64,000 bases of DNA, from contig NZ_JACBFS010000005.1 of NCBI RefSeq assembly GCF_022138605.1, forward strand, positions 124,001 to 188,000, read 5' to 3'. Below the pieces are notes generated by a model, which saw only the letters and a list, made by a program, of their open reading frames with translations, was not told the DNA's origin and ran no database searches. Origin of the DNA: Xanthobacter sp. NM-25 (lineage in GTDB: Bacteria > Pseudomonadota > Alphaproteobacteria > Rhizobiales > Xanthobacteraceae). The stretch's first letter is position 1. Every line of letters starts with the position of its first letter. Of the stretch, positions 21,558-30,498 are shown in pieces. Made by a program: the position numbers and the translations under genes.

Positions 21558-24065
21558 TCACTGGCTGGTGTCGCCGCTGCCCGAGCCGAACGAGGTGGAG
21601 AAGCCGCCTTCGCCGAGGGTGCGCAGGCCGATCCGCAGCATCACCTTGTTCACCGGATCGCCGCCCGGACCGTTCACCGTGTAGTCGGTCACATAATTGA
21701 GGGCGAAGGTCAGGCAGTCGTCGATATAGCTGAGGCCGATCAGCGTGTAGTCGAAATCCGACTCGGCGATATTGTAGCGGACGCCGCCGCTGATGGTCCA
21801 ATTGTCGGTCAGCTTGTAGCCGGCGGTGGTGTAGATGCCTTCGCGCAGCTCGTAATAGCCGAGCAGCGGCTGCGGCTCATAGCGGCCATAGGTGACCGAG
21901 ACGCCCAGGCGATCGATCTGGCCGCGCCCCTGCAGCTCCAGCCGCTGCAGGGCGAAGTCCTCGTTGTCGAAGCGGAAGCGGGAGACGAACTCGAGCTGCT
22001 TGGTGGGCGAATAGCCGAACCGGGCCACATAATCGGAGGTGGTGGTCTCCAGCCCCGATTCCAGGCCGGTGTTGGCCATGTCGCCATAGGCGTAGGAGTT
22101 CTTGCCGAACAGGCTGTAGGACTGGCCGACCAAAGCGTTGACGGTACCGAAGCCGCGGATGACCGCATTGTAGGTGATACCCACATTGGCGCGGCTGCCG
22201 CCCTCGACCCGGTCATAGCCGGAATACTTGCTGAGCTCGAACAGGTTGGTGTCGTCGAACACCAAGCTCTGGGCGTCCTCGTTGGGGAAGGAGCCGATGT
22301 CGGTCTCGTTCGGGCGGATGATGATCTGCGCCCGCGGCTCGATGGTCTGGGTGCCCCAGCTCTCCGCGGAGATGAAGGGATAGCGGTAATCCAGACCGAT
22401 CGCCGGCATGCCGCGAATGAGATCGTCGGAGCCGGACATCAGCGGATTCTGCCCGGCATAGGAGCTGCCATACATGTAGTTGTAGGGCAGCTGGTCGATG
22501 TTGACGGAGGCCACGTCCACGCGGGCGTTGACGAACGGCGTCCACATCTGGCCGGCGGAATCGGTGATGGTCTTCTTCCAGTAGAGCTCGGCGGACAGGC
22601 GCGTGTAGTCGCCCGGCGCGCCGCGCAGCAGGCACTGGGTGGGGTTGGGATTGGCCAGGGTGCAGGAGCCGGTGGGAATGCCGGTGGCGCCCACCGCCGA
22701 ATCCCAGGACGACATGCCGATGAAATCGGCCTGCTCACGGGTCAGGCTGGTGAGGTTCACCTTGATGCCCGACTCGCCGCCCCACAGGGGCTTGTCGAAG
22801 ACCTTGCTGTAATTGAGCGAGCCCACCACCGGAATGCGGTCCTGGTCGTCGGTCACCGACATGCCGAGGAAGTACATGCCGCGCAGATCGAAATAGGACC
22901 GGTCGCCCTGGCCGGTGAGGTACACCGATGACGTCTTGGTGGTGATGGTGTCGCCGGAGATGTTGTAATCGCGCAGGAAGGTGCGGTCCGACACCAGGGC
23001 GCCATCCCAGCCGAAGGTCCAGAACTTGTTAATCGCGAAGGCGCCGGAGGTCTCGATGGCGCCGCGATTGTCGCGATAGCCCGGCAGATAGTCCGGCAGG
23101 CCACCGGCGGTGGTGCTGATGAACTGGTCCTTGTCCTGCTGGATGATGCCGGAGGCGCTGATGGTGTAGCTGCCATTGGCCAGGCGCTGGCGCCACTCAC
23201 CCTGCATCAGCACGCCCTGCTTGGTGGTGTAGGCGGGCGTCAGGGTGAGGTCGCGGTCGGGCGCGATGTTCCAGAAGAACGGCGTCGCCACCCCATAGCC
23301 GATCTGGCTGGACGAGAAGAACTCCGGCATCAGGAAGCCGGTCTTGCGCTTCACCGTCGGATCGGGGGACGACAGGTATGGGAAATAGGCCACCGGCAGG
23401 CCGAAGAACTCGACCGTGGCGTCCTTGTAATAGATCATCCGCTCGTCTTGGTTGTGGATGATCCTCTTGGCCTTGATCTGCCACAGCGGCGGCTTGCTGG
23501 GGTCGTCCTTGCACGGCTCGCAGGCGGTGTAGACACCATTCTGGAAGACGGTGACGTTGCCCTCCGTGCGATCGGCGCGGATGGCGGCGAAATGGGTCTT
23601 GTCCGGGGTGTCGAGCCGCAGAGAATCGATGAAGCCCTGCTTGAAGTCCTGGGTCAGCTGCAGGTTGTCGGCCGTGATGACCTTGCCGTCCTTGTCGGTC
23701 AGGCGGACATTGCCCTGCGCGTGGAGCTGATTGGCCTTGCGGTCCAGAATCACGCGGCGCGCCTCCAGGGTGGCGCCATCGTAATAGATCTGGACGTTGC
23801 CGGCCGCCGCGACGGTTTCCTTCTGGAAGTCGTATTCCATCTGGTCGGCCGTCACCAGCATCTTCTGGTTCGGGTCGATCTTCCGGTTGGGCATGATCTC
23901 GCTGCCCACCGCGCCACTATTCTGCGCGGCGGCGGGGGTGGCGAGGCCGGTCAGGCACAGCGCGAGCAGGGCGGCCACCGCACACGCAACACCGCTCCGC
24001 CGCTGCGTCCACGCGGGGCGATTGGGGTGCGTCGTTGTCGCGGCGGGGTGCAGAGCGACCCTCAT
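21558..24065 (-). CDS. lptD: LPS-assembly outer-membrane protein LptD
   Basis: The 835 residues have an N-terminal signal peptide (LLALCLTGLATPAAAQ). An OstA/LptA-like beta-jellyroll follows (LVTADQMEYDFQKETVAAAGNVQIYY, then repeats with LEARRVILDRKANQLHAQGNVRLTD), and then a large beta-barrel with alternating hydrophobic and aromatic strands ending in NYVTDYTVNGPGGDPVNKVML. LptD inserts LPS into the outer leaflet. The start at 24065 overlaps the lptG stop (ATGA) and has GGGAGG upstream. A cysteine pair (CEPCKDD) sits near residue 170. Confidence 0.93.
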   Translation of the reverse strand: MRVALHPAATTTHPNRPAWTQRRSGVACAVAALLALCLTGLATPAAAQNSGAVGSEIMPNRKIDPNQKMLVTADQMEYDFQKETVAAAGNVQIYYDGATLEARRVILDRKANQLHAQGNVRLTDKDGKVITADNLQLTQDFKQGFIDSLRLDTPDKTHFAAIRADRTEGNVTVFQNGVYTACEPCKDDPSKPPLWQIKAKRIIHNQDERMIYYKDATVEFFGLPVAYFPYLSSPDPTVKRKTGFLMPEFFSSSQIGYGVATPFFWNIAPDRDLTLTPAYTTKQGVLMQGEWRQRLANGSYTISASGIIQQDKDQFISTTAGGLPDYLPGYRDNRGAIETSGAFAINKFWTFGWDGALVSDRTFLRDYNISGDTITTKTSSVYLTGQGDRSYFDLRGMYFLGMSVTDDQDRIPVVGSLNYSKVFDKPLWGGESGIKVNLTSLTREQADFIGMSSWDSAVGATGIPTGSCTLANPNPTQCLLRGAPGDYTRLSAELYWKKTITDSAGQMWTPFVNARVDVASVNIDQLPYNYMYGSSYAGQNPLMSGSDDLIRGMPAIGLDYRYPFISAESWGTQTIEPRAQIIIRPNETDIGSFPNEDAQSLVFDDTNLFELSKYSGYDRVEGGSRANVGITYNAVIRGFGTVNALVGQSYSLFGKNSYAYGDMANTGLESGLETTTSDYVARFGYSPTKQLEFVSRFRFDNEDFALQRLELQGRGQIDRLGVSVTYGRYEPQPLLGYYELREGIYTTAGYKLTDNWTISGGVRYNIAESDFDYTLIGLSYIDDCLTFALNYVTDYTVNGPGGDPVNKVMLRIGLRTLGEGGFSTSFGSGSGDTSQ

Positions 24066-25153
24066 CCGTCCTCCCGATACAACAGAATGACAGCCCCCAT
24101 AACAATTCCGGCTACTGCTGGAAACCACGCTGCAGCAACAGGATGAACGATTCCTGCATCACCGAGATCCTCGGCGAGCTTGGTCCCAACATAAAGCAGA
24201 AACCCTGCCGCCACGCCACCGAGAATCGTCTGGCCCACCCCGCCGAAGCGGAACACGCGCAGCCCCACCACTGCGGCGATCAGCACCATGGCCACCAGCA
24301 AAAGCGGCCGCGCCAACAGGCTCTGCAGCTGCAGCCGATAGCGAGTGGCGCCGAAGCCGGCCTGTTCTGCACTGCGAATAGCAGAGGGCAGTTGCCAAAA
24401 TGGCACGGTCTCCGGCGCGATCAGCGAATCCTGCACCTGGGAGGGATCGAGATTGGTGGCGATCTCATAGGTGTCGAAGTGTTGCAGGTCCTGGCCCGGA
24501 ATGAGCACGCGGGCGTCGCGCAGGATCCAGGCGCCCTCGCCCAGGGTGGCCGAGCGGGCCTCGACGCGCTCCATCAGCCGGTCGTGCCTGTCGAACTCGT
24601 ACACCACCACCGTCGACAGCTGGCGCCCGCCCTGGGAAGAGGCGGCGGCCTGGATGATGGCCTGGCCGTCGACGCTCTGCTGGCGCACCCAGAAATCGTC
24701 CTTGCTTGGCCCCAGAAGGGTGCCCGATCCGCCGAAGATCTCGCTTTCCAGCTGGTTCGCCCGCTCCTTGAAATCGGCGGAGAGGGGATTGAACACGGTG
24801 GTGGCGAACACGCCGATGAGAAAGGCCACCAGCACCGGCGGGGCGATGAACTGCCAGACCGACAGCCCCACCGCGCGGGCCACCACCAGCTCCAGGCGGC
24901 GGGACAGCAGGACGAAGGTGGCGATGCCGCCGAACAGCACCGCGAACGGCAGCAGCTGCTCGGTGAAGGCGGGGGCGCGGTAAAGGGTCACCAGCGCCAC
25001 CATGGCGGCGGAGACGTTCTCGCGGTCGGCGGTGCGCCGCGCCATCTCCAGGAAGTCCACCAGCATGATGAGGCCGACGCAGGCGAAGAAGATCAGCCCC
25101 ACGGCGGCGGCGAAGCGCCGGGCGAAATAGAGGCCGAGGGTGCGTCCGATCAT
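24062..25153 (-). CDS. lptG: LPS export ABC permease LptG
   Basis: This 363-residue inner-membrane permease has the six-helix, two-halves layout of the YjgP/YjgQ family. The N-terminal helix carries ARRFAAAVGLIFFACVGLIMLVDFLE, and the motif RRLELVVARAVGLSVWQF matches the coupling helix that contacts LptB. The large periplasmic beta-jellyroll lies between helices 3 and 4. It overlaps lptD by four bases and follows lptF by four bases, so extraction (LptFG) and insertion (LptD) of LPS are co-expressed. Confidence 0.93.
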   Translation of the reverse strand: MIGRTLGLYFARRFAAAVGLIFFACVGLIMLVDFLEMARRTADRENVSAAMVALVTLYRAPAFTEQLLPFAVLFGGIATFVLLSRRLELVVARAVGLSVWQFIAPPVLVAFLIGVFATTVFNPLSADFKERANQLESEIFGGSGTLLGPSKDDFWVRQQSVDGQAIIQAAASSQGGRQLSTVVVYEFDRHDRLMERVEARSATLGEGAWILRDARVLIPGQDLQHFDTYEIATNLDPSQVQDSLIAPETVPFWQLPSAIRSAEQAGFGATRYRLQLQSLLARPLLLVAMVLIAAVVGLRVFRFGGVGQTILGGVAAGFLLYVGTKLAEDLGDAGIVHPVAAAWFPAVAGIVMGAVILLYREDG

Positions 25154-25157
25154 GGCG

Positions 25158-26321
25158 TCACGACGCTCCGCCGCGGGCCAGCCGCTGCTTCAGGGCCTCG
25201 AGCGGCCCGTGGGCCCAGGCCGGCATGGCGAACTGCAGCCGGTCGCTCAGCACCAGGGCGCACAGGGCCACCACGATCAGCGGGAAGATGTAGATCAGCG
25301 GCACCGCCAGGGCGTGGCTTCGCAACTGGCCGGCGATGGCGAAATTGCCGATCTGCACCGCTGCCATGGCGGGAATGATGGCGAGGAGCGCCATGCCGCG
25401 GCTCTGGCGGGTGGTGCGCGGCCGGGCCAGCGCCGCCGCGGCGATGGCGAAATAGGCCAGCGGATAGAGCCCCGCCGACAGGCGCTTGTGCAGCTCCTCC
25501 CGGAACCGGCCGGGGAAGAACTTCTGGAAGAAGTCGTCGGGGGCCGGGTTCAGGATGTAGGCGAGGGGGCGCTCGGTGGGCCGGATGGCGGTTTCCTTGC
25601 TGCTCGGTGCCAGCGAGGACAGATCGAGGGCGTAGCGCTGGAATTCCACCACGGAGGTGCTGTTGTTCTTGGCGTTGCCGGTGTTGCGGCGGTGGATGGA
25701 GCCGTTCTCCAGCACCAGGAAGGTGCCGGCCGGGCTATCCACGATCTGCCCGCGATCGGCCAGATAGGTGGAGATTTCCTTGTCGCGGGCGTCGTTGATG
25801 AAGATGCCCTGCATCACCCCGTTGGCGGCGCGCTCGCGGACATGGAAGATCAGTCCCGGGGTCAGGCTGATGAAGCGGCCCGGCTGGGCGACGAACGACA
25901 CCACGTCGGCGCGCACCTTGGTCACCTGGTCGCGAAAGGCGGCGAGGCTGGTGGGCACGATGACGACGGCCAGAGCCGCGCAGAAGGCGGAGACCAGCAG
26001 GGCGAGGATGATCAGCGCCCGCAGCACCCGCCACGGGCTCATGCCGGCCGCCGCCATCACCACGATCTCGCTGTCGCCGTTCAGCTTCAGCAAGGTGTAG
26101 GCGGTGGCGATGAACAGGGCCGCCGGGGCGATCACCAGCACCAGCGTGGGCATGGTGAGGCTCGTGATGGCGATGAAGGCGAGGATCGTCTGGCCCTGGC
26201 TGGTGACGAGGTCGAGCTGGCGCAGCGCCTGGGTGGACCAGATCATGCCGGCCAGCACCACCACCACGCCGGCAAACGCGATGGCGGCGGTGGAGAAGAT
26301 GTAGCGATCGAGACGGCCCAT
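25158..26321 (-). CDS. lptF: LPS export ABC permease LptF
   Basis: This 387-residue partner of LptG has the family plan: N-terminal GRLDRYIFSTAAIAFAGVVVVLAGM, the coupling region LKLNGDSEIVVMAAAGMSPWRVLRAL, a periplasmic domain rich in beta-strands and three C-terminal helices. It forms the membrane core of LptB2FG. It is the first gene of the envelope operon; about 160 bp without a gene separate it from the ArsC-like gene downstream of the next transcription unit. Confidence 0.93.
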   Translation of the reverse strand: MGRLDRYIFSTAAIAFAGVVVVLAGMIWSTQALRQLDLVTSQGQTILAFIAITSLTMPTLVLVIAPAALFIATAYTLLKLNGDSEIVVMAAAGMSPWRVLRALIILALLVSAFCAALAVVIVPTSLAAFRDQVTKVRADVVSFVAQPGRFISLTPGLIFHVRERAANGVMQGIFINDARDKEISTYLADRGQIVDSPAGTFLVLENGSIHRRNTGNAKNNSTSVVEFQRYALDLSSLAPSSKETAIRPTERPLAYILNPAPDDFFQKFFPGRFREELHKRLSAGLYPLAYFAIAAAALARPRTTRQSRGMALLAIIPAMAAVQIGNFAIAGQLRSHALAVPLIYIFPLIVVALCALVLSDRLQFAMPAWAHGPLEALKQRLARGGAS

Positions 26322-26482
26322 CAGTCATTCACCAGATGCACGGAACCGCCCGCTGCTCACGCATGCCAGTTTCAAGCGGGCCCTGGATAGCGGCAAGGCT
26401 CGGTCGGCGCAATTCACCCAGCGTTGCACGGTGAGCGTGTATCGCGGGCAGGCGGCAGCGCGCGGCAATGCGTTGGGCGGGC

Positions 26483-26848
26483 TCAAGCGGCGGTTCCGTT
26501 GAATGCGGTCTCGTAGTCCTGCGGCTTGAAGCCCACCAGCAGGCGGCCCTGGTGCTCCAGCACCGGTCGCTTGATCATGGAGGGCTGCGCCAGCATGAGG
26601 GCGATGGCCTTGTCGGCATCGAGGTCCGCCTTGTCGGCCTCGGGCAGCTTGCGGAAGGTGGTGCCGGCCCGGTTGAGCAGCACCGGCCAGCCCAGCTCCG
26701 CCACCCAGCCGGCGAGCCGCGCGCGGTCGATGCCCTGGGTCTTGTAGTCATGGAAGGTGTAGGCGACGCCATGGGCGTCGAGCCAGGTCCGCGCCTTCTT
26801 CATGGTGTCGCAGGCCTTGATGCCATAGAGGGTGCTGCCGTCGGCCAC
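26483..26848 (-). CDS. ArsC-family reductase-like protein (YffB/Spx-related)
   Basis: The 121 residues have a thioredoxin-like fold start (TLYGIKACDTMKKARTWLDAHGVAYTFHDYK) and the ArsC/Spx/YffB layout ending in MIKRPVLEHQGRLLVGFK. The single N-terminal Cys in CDTMKKA matches YffB, whose relatives use glutathione but do not reduce arsenate efficiently. GTG at 26848 is preferred: AGGAAG lies upstream and the length then fits the family; the ATG at 26941 would run into the upstream TetR gene. Its role is unknown. Confidence 0.83.
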   Translation of the reverse strand: MADGSTLYGIKACDTMKKARTWLDAHGVAYTFHDYKTQGIDRARLAGWVAELGWPVLLNRAGTTFRKLPEADKADLDADKAIALMLAQPSMIKRPVLEHQGRLLVGFKPQDYETAFNGTAA

Positions 26849-26915
26849 GTGGTCTTCCTTCAATCGCGCGTTCGCCGGAGCGGCGGGCGAGGGGCGTTGC
26901 CGCTCGATCTGCACG

Positions 26916-27605
26916 TCAGTCCGCTCGACGTTTGGCGCCATAGGCGCTCATGAACATGTAGACGGCGCCCTTCACCACCTTGGCGGTGTGGGCGGGATCG
27001 GGCTGCTCCGCATTGCCCATCAGAATGGGCACGGTCACGCCGTCCTTGCACAAGGACAGGAACTGGCTGGCGGCCTGCTCGGCATCGGGAATGACGAGAT
27101 CCCCCTGCTCGACGCGGGCGTTGAGATAGTCGGAGAGCCGGCGGATGCCCTGGCAGGGGCCGGCCTCGAAGAAGCGATGGGAGATCTGCGGAAACTTGCT
27201 GCCGATGGCGATCACGGTGCGCAGCGTGGCCATGTGCTCCGGCCGCACCATGGCGGCGATGAAGGAATGGCCGAGCTTGGTGAGCACCTTCTCCACGTCG
27301 GGCTCGTTGCGGTCCAGCACGAACATGCGTTCGGCGGTCTCGTTGCACTCGCTCGCCACCAGGGCGGCAAACAGGTCTTCCTTGTTCTGGAAGTAGACGT
27401 AGAGCGTGCCCTTGGAGACCCCGGCGGCGCGGGCGATGTCGCCCATGCTGGCGGCATCGAAGCCGCGCTCAAGGAAGACCTGGCGGGCGCCGGAGAGGAT
27501 CTGGCGACGCTTCTCGGGATCCTGGCCCGCACCGGGCGAGCCCTCGCGCAGGTCGCACGCCTTGGCGTGGGCGCTGTCCGGGGCGCTGAGGTCGCTGGTG
27601 GTCAC
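26916..27605 (-). CDS. TetR/AcrR-family regulator with double operator
   Basis: This 229-residue regulator has the helix-turn-helix SMGDIARAAGVSKGTLYVYFQNKEDLF. The C-terminal half resembles the TetR_C_7 (AefR-like) group (GPCQGIRRLSDYLNARVEQGDLVIPD). GTG at 27605 is used because GAGGA is nearby upstream and the frame beyond runs through operators and repeats. Two identical ACCGAA-CCG-TTCGGT palindromes flank its promoter, so strong autoregulation is expected. No efflux operon lies beside it; only the ArsC-like gene follows on the same strand, so its other targets must be elsewhere. Confidence 0.85.
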   Translation of the reverse strand: MTTSDLSAPDSAHAKACDLREGSPGAGQDPEKRRQILSGARQVFLERGFDAASMGDIARAAGVSKGTLYVYFQNKEDLFAALVASECNETAERMFVLDRNEPDVEKVLTKLGHSFIAAMVRPEHMATLRTVIAIGSKFPQISHRFFEAGPCQGIRRLSDYLNARVEQGDLVIPDAEQAASQFLSLCKDGVTVPILMGNAEQPDPAHTAKVVKGAVYMFMSAYGAKRRAD

Positions 27606-27660
27606 CTGTTCAAGTCCTCTTCGTTTCCGCCCGTTCTTGCGGCAGCGCGGGGGTTCACGC

Positions 27661-27699
27661 AAGTCCGCCCCGCAAGTCCGCCCCGCAAGTCCGCCCCGC
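27661..27699. repeat. Three tandem 13-bp repeats in the tetR leader
   Basis: AAGTCCGCCCCGC occurs three times without a gap (27661-27673, 27674-27686, 27687-27699). It lies in the 5' untranslated region of the TetR gene, between its downstream operator and start codon. A perfect 13-bp unit suggests recent slippage and possible copy-number variation. Confidence 0.9.
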
Positions 27700-27738
27700 G
27701 CTGGCGATGGACAGTCCTCCGCCCCGGTCAAAAAACTG

Positions 27739-27753
27739 ACCGAACCGTTCGGT
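27739..27753. promoter_or_regulatory. TetR operator, downstream copy
   Basis: ACCGAA-CCG-TTCGGT, a perfect 6-bp inverted repeat. It is placed about at the transcription start of the minus-strand tetR promoter. Confidence 0.8.
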
Positions 27754-27761
27754 TCCCTCTT

Positions 27762-27790
27762 GCCATACCCAAAGAGCTGGTTTAAGTCAA
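27762..27790 (-). promoter_or_regulatory. Sigma-70-type promoter of tetR
   Basis: On the minus strand TTGACT (27790-27785), a 17-bp spacer and TATGGC (27767-27762). The -35 box is a good match and the -10 box a modest one. Both elements lie between the two identical operators, which supports the assignment. Confidence 0.6.
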
Positions 27791-27800
27791 AGTCAGTTCG

Positions 27801-27815
27801 ACCGAACCGTTCGGT
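27801..27815. promoter_or_regulatory. TetR operator, upstream copy
   Basis: ACCGAA-CCG-TTCGGT, identical to the copy at 27739-27753. The two centres are 62 bp apart, close to six helical turns, so two bound dimers would face the same side of the DNA. Confidence 0.8.
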
Positions 27816-27852
27816 CAAATCCGTGGTTCCGCAACCCACGGACTGATCGGAC

Positions 27853-27889
27853 TGAGGGAGGAGGGCACCGCCCCCGCTCTCCTCCCTCA
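27853..27889. other. 11-bp hairpin in the tetR / lipid-kinase intergenic region
   Basis: TGAGGGAGGAG and CTCCTCCCTCA are perfect complements around a 15-base loop. It lies in the 609-bp stretch between the TetR start and the lipid kinase, which otherwise holds only the operators, the promoter and the 13-bp repeats. It could be a terminator remnant or a structured leader; there is no U tract. Confidence 0.4.
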
Positions 27890-28214
27890 AAATTCTTCGG
27901 CGAATCCGCAATTCCCCGCATTTCAGACCGTATCGCGCCGCCATTCGGACGCATGAGCGTGGGTGTGCCGCTGTCGCGGGATCAAGGCTGCGGCATCCTG
28001 CCACACCTGGCATGCCTTGGCGCAGGGGATGCAGACCCTACCTTGAGGCAGACCGATCCGGGCCCCTCTGGCGCGACGCTGCCGTCGCGTGATGTCGGAT
28101 CGTGGTTTGCCGGGCATGAGCCTTCGGTGGTGCGCGCGCTGCAGTGCGGCGACCGCCGCCTGGTGTCTCCTCCCGGCACATCGCGTGACCCGAGGACCCA
28201 GGATCGAGCCGCCT

Positions 28215-29135
28215 ATGACTGCACCGCCCTTGCGCCGGCGTGCGCTGCTTCTCATCAATCCCCGCGCCCGACAGGGCGACATGCCGCTGGACGCGGTGCG
28301 CGGTGCTCTGGCCGCCGGCGGCATCAGCCTCACGGACGGCGCTTGGCCGGGCGACGCCGGCGGGCCCAAGGGGCTCAGCGATCTGGTGCGGCACGCGGCG
28401 CCCCATCATGATCTGATCATTCTGGGCGGCGGCGACGGCACCCTCAATTCCGCGGCCGAGGGCCTGTTCGATACCCAATTGCCGTTGGGCGTGCTGCCCT
28501 TGGGCACCGCCAACGATTTCGCGCGCACCCTCGGCATTCCCACCGATCCGCTGGCCGCCGCACGGGTCATCGTCGCTGGCCGGCCGCAGGCCGTCGATCT
28601 CGGCGACGTGAACGGCCACCCTTTTCTCAACGTGGCCAGCGTCGGCTTCAGCGCCGATCTCGCCCGCGCCCTCACCGCCGACGCCAAGAAGCGCTTCGGC
28701 GTGCTGGGTTATGGGGTGGTGGCGGCCCGACTGCTCTGGCAGTCGCGGCTCTTCACCGCCTTCATCGAGCACGACGGCACGGTGGAAACCGTGCGCACCC
28801 TGCAGGTGTCGGTGGGCAACGGCCGCTACTACGGCGGCGGCATGGCGGTGGAGGCCAGCGCCACCGCCGACGACGGCCAGCTGGATTTCTACAGCCTGGA
28901 GGTGGCCCATTGGTGGCGCCTGCTGGGGCTGCTGCCCAGCCTGCGCCGCGGCACCCAGGGCCAGTGGGCCGATGTGCGGGCGTTCCGCACCACCGAAGTG
29001 GTGGTGCGCACCAGCCGTCCCCGCCCGGTGAACACCGACGGCGAGCTCGTCACCTTCACCCCCGCCCATTTCCGGGTCCGGCCCGGCGCCCTGCGCGTCT
29101 ACGCGCCGGATGCCCCCGCCCCATTCCTGTTCTGA
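28215..29135 (+). CDS. Diacylglycerol kinase-family lipid kinase (YegS-like)
   Basis: The 306-residue soluble kinase has the NAD-kinase-like fold signatures LLLINPRARQG at the start and LGGGDGTLNSAAEGL (residues 70-84), followed by PLGTANDFARTLGIP. Together these bind ATP and the lipid. YegS relatives phosphorylate lipids such as phosphatidylglycerol or diacylglycerol; the substrate here is not known. The ATG at 28215 gives the family's usual length. It is 22 bp upstream of the TerC gene on the same strand. Confidence 0.87.
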   Translation: MTAPPLRRRALLLINPRARQGDMPLDAVRGALAAGGISLTDGAWPGDAGGPKGLSDLVRHAAPHHDLIILGGGDGTLNSAAEGLFDTQLPLGVLPLGTANDFARTLGIPTDPLAAARVIVAGRPQAVDLGDVNGHPFLNVASVGFSADLARALTADAKKRFGVLGYGVVAARLLWQSRLFTAFIEHDGTVETVRTLQVSVGNGRYYGGGMAVEASATADDGQLDFYSLEVAHWWRLLGLLPSLRRGTQGQWADVRAFRTTEVVVRTSRPRPVNTDGELVTFTPAHFRVRPGALRVYAPDAPAPFLF

Positions 29136-29157
29136 CCCCCATTCGAGGCGAAACGTC

Positions 29158-29898
29158 ATGGATTATCTGTTGCAGCTGGCCGCCGATCCCGGGGCCTGGG
29201 TGGCCCTGGTCACGCTCATCGCCATGGAGGTGGTGCTCGGCATCGACAATCTGATCTTCATCTCGATCCTCACCAACAAGCTGCCGGCGCAATATCGCGC
29301 CAAGGCGCGCCGCATCGGCATCGGTCTGGCGCTCATCCTGCGCCTCGCGCTGCTGGGCACCGTGGCCATCATCGTCACCCTCACCACGCCGGTCATCACC
29401 GTGTTCGGTCACGGCTTCTCCTGGCGTGACATCATTCTGCTGGCCGGTGGCCTGTTCCTGGTGTGGAAGGCCACCAAGGAGATCCACCACAATGTGGATC
29501 CCCACCCCAACGACGACATGTTCGATTCCAAGGTGTCCCTGGGCTTCGTCGCCGCCATCGCCCAGATCCTGATGCTGGACCTCGTCTTCTCCGTCGACAG
29601 CATCATCACCGCGGTGGGCATGACCGAGCATATTCCGATCATGATCATCGCCGTGGTGGTGGCGGTCACTTGCATGCTGCTGGCCGCCGGACCCCTGGCC
29701 CAGTTCATCGAGGCCAACCCCACGGTGGTGATGCTGGCCCTCGGCTTCCTCATCATGATCGGCATGACGCTGATCGCGGAAGCCTTCGGGGCCCATGTGC
29801 CTAAGGGCTATGTCTATGCCGCCATGGGCTTTTCCGCGGCCATCGAGGCGCTCAACATGGTGGCGCGCAAGCGCCGCGCGCGGCTTGAGCAGGGCTGA
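29158..29898 (+). CDS. TerC-family integral membrane protein
   Basis: The 246 residues contain seven or so helices with the family hallmarks LIAMEVVLGIDNLIFISILTNKLP and LDLVFSVDSIITAVGM; the paired acidic residues inside helices are thought to bind metal ions. TerC relatives (Alx, MeeF) export manganese during exoenzyme metalation or alkaline stress. The ATG at 29158 is preceded by GAGG. A CBS/CorC domain is absent, so this is the short form. Confidence 0.88.
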   Translation: MDYLLQLAADPGAWVALVTLIAMEVVLGIDNLIFISILTNKLPAQYRAKARRIGIGLALILRLALLGTVAIIVTLTTPVITVFGHGFSWRDIILLAGGLFLVWKATKEIHHNVDPHPNDDMFDSKVSLGFVAAIAQILMLDLVFSVDSIITAVGMTEHIPIMIIAVVVAVTCMLLAAGPLAQFIEANPTVVMLALGFLIMIGMTLIAEAFGAHVPKGYVYAAMGFSAAIEALNMVARKRRARLEQG

Positions 29899-29912
29899 TG
29901 CGGGGCCGATGC

Positions 29913-29944
29913 GGGGTGGCCGCGCGTGTCGCGGCCGCCACCCC
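29913..29944. terminator. Possible hairpin terminator after terC
   Basis: GGGGTGGCCGCG pairs with CGCGGCCGCCACCCC apart from a three-base bulge, with a CGTGT loop. There is no clear U tract, so the assignment is weak. Confidence 0.35.
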
Positions 29945-30044
29945 TTGCGACAGCGGTAACCCTGGGTTCTAAAGGGAGGCCGCCGTCGCCGCGGTTGCCG
30001 GCCGAGGACCCACCCGGCCGGCTGCAGACGCAAGAGGTCAGCTC

Positions 30045-30431
30045 ATGGGCACCATTCTTTCCCGCATGTTCGCGGTTCCCGGGCTTGCGGCGCGCCGCGC
30101 CACCATGGTGGCCGCCGCCGCGATGGGGGCGGGGCTGCTGGCCGCGCCGGCGGCGCAGGCGCAGACCTGCCTGGAGCAGATCGTCGTCGTCCAGCAGCAG
30201 TTGAAGAACCAGGTTCCCCAGACCCGGCAGCCGCCGGCGCAGCAGCAGAGTGTCGCCGCGCAGGATGCCCAGCAGCCGACGCCCGGCTCGCTGGCGGCGG
30301 CGGGCGTCACGCAGCCGGAATCCGGGCCACTGGGGGCGCTCAACGCGGCGATGAACCTGCAGGCCGCCGGCGATGAGGCGGGCTGCCTGAAGGCGCTGGC
30401 CGAGGCCCGCCGCCTGGGCGGGCTCGACTGA
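30045..30431 (+). CDS. Small exported hypothetical protein
   Basis: I do not recognise this 128-residue protein. It begins with a typical signal peptide (ATMVAAAAMGAGLLAAPAAQAQ), then a Gln-rich stretch (VVVQQQLKNQVPQ, PPAQQQ) and a C-terminal helical part with GALNAAMNLQAAGDEAGCLKALAEAR. That last part looks like a short lysine-poor helical hairpin with one Cys; a second Cys follows the signal cleavage site, so a disulfide is possible. AGAGG precedes the ATG. Coding character and signal peptide make it likely real. Confidence 0.65.
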   Translation: MGTILSRMFAVPGLAARRATMVAAAAMGAGLLAAPAAQAQTCLEQIVVVQQQLKNQVPQTRQPPAQQQSVAAQDAQQPTPGSLAAAGVTQPESGPLGALNAAMNLQAAGDEAGCLKALAEARRLGGLD

Positions 30432-30498
30432 GGACGGTTGGACGACGGAGGTCTGCACGGGGCGGGCCCAAGGCGGGCCCAAGGCGCGCCGTCACGCC

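Noticed and set aside
27606..28013. 136-codon N-terminal extension of the second TetR protein
   Set aside because: The extension reads through two operators, the promoter and the tandem repeats; a GTG with a ribosome site at 27605 explains the gene.
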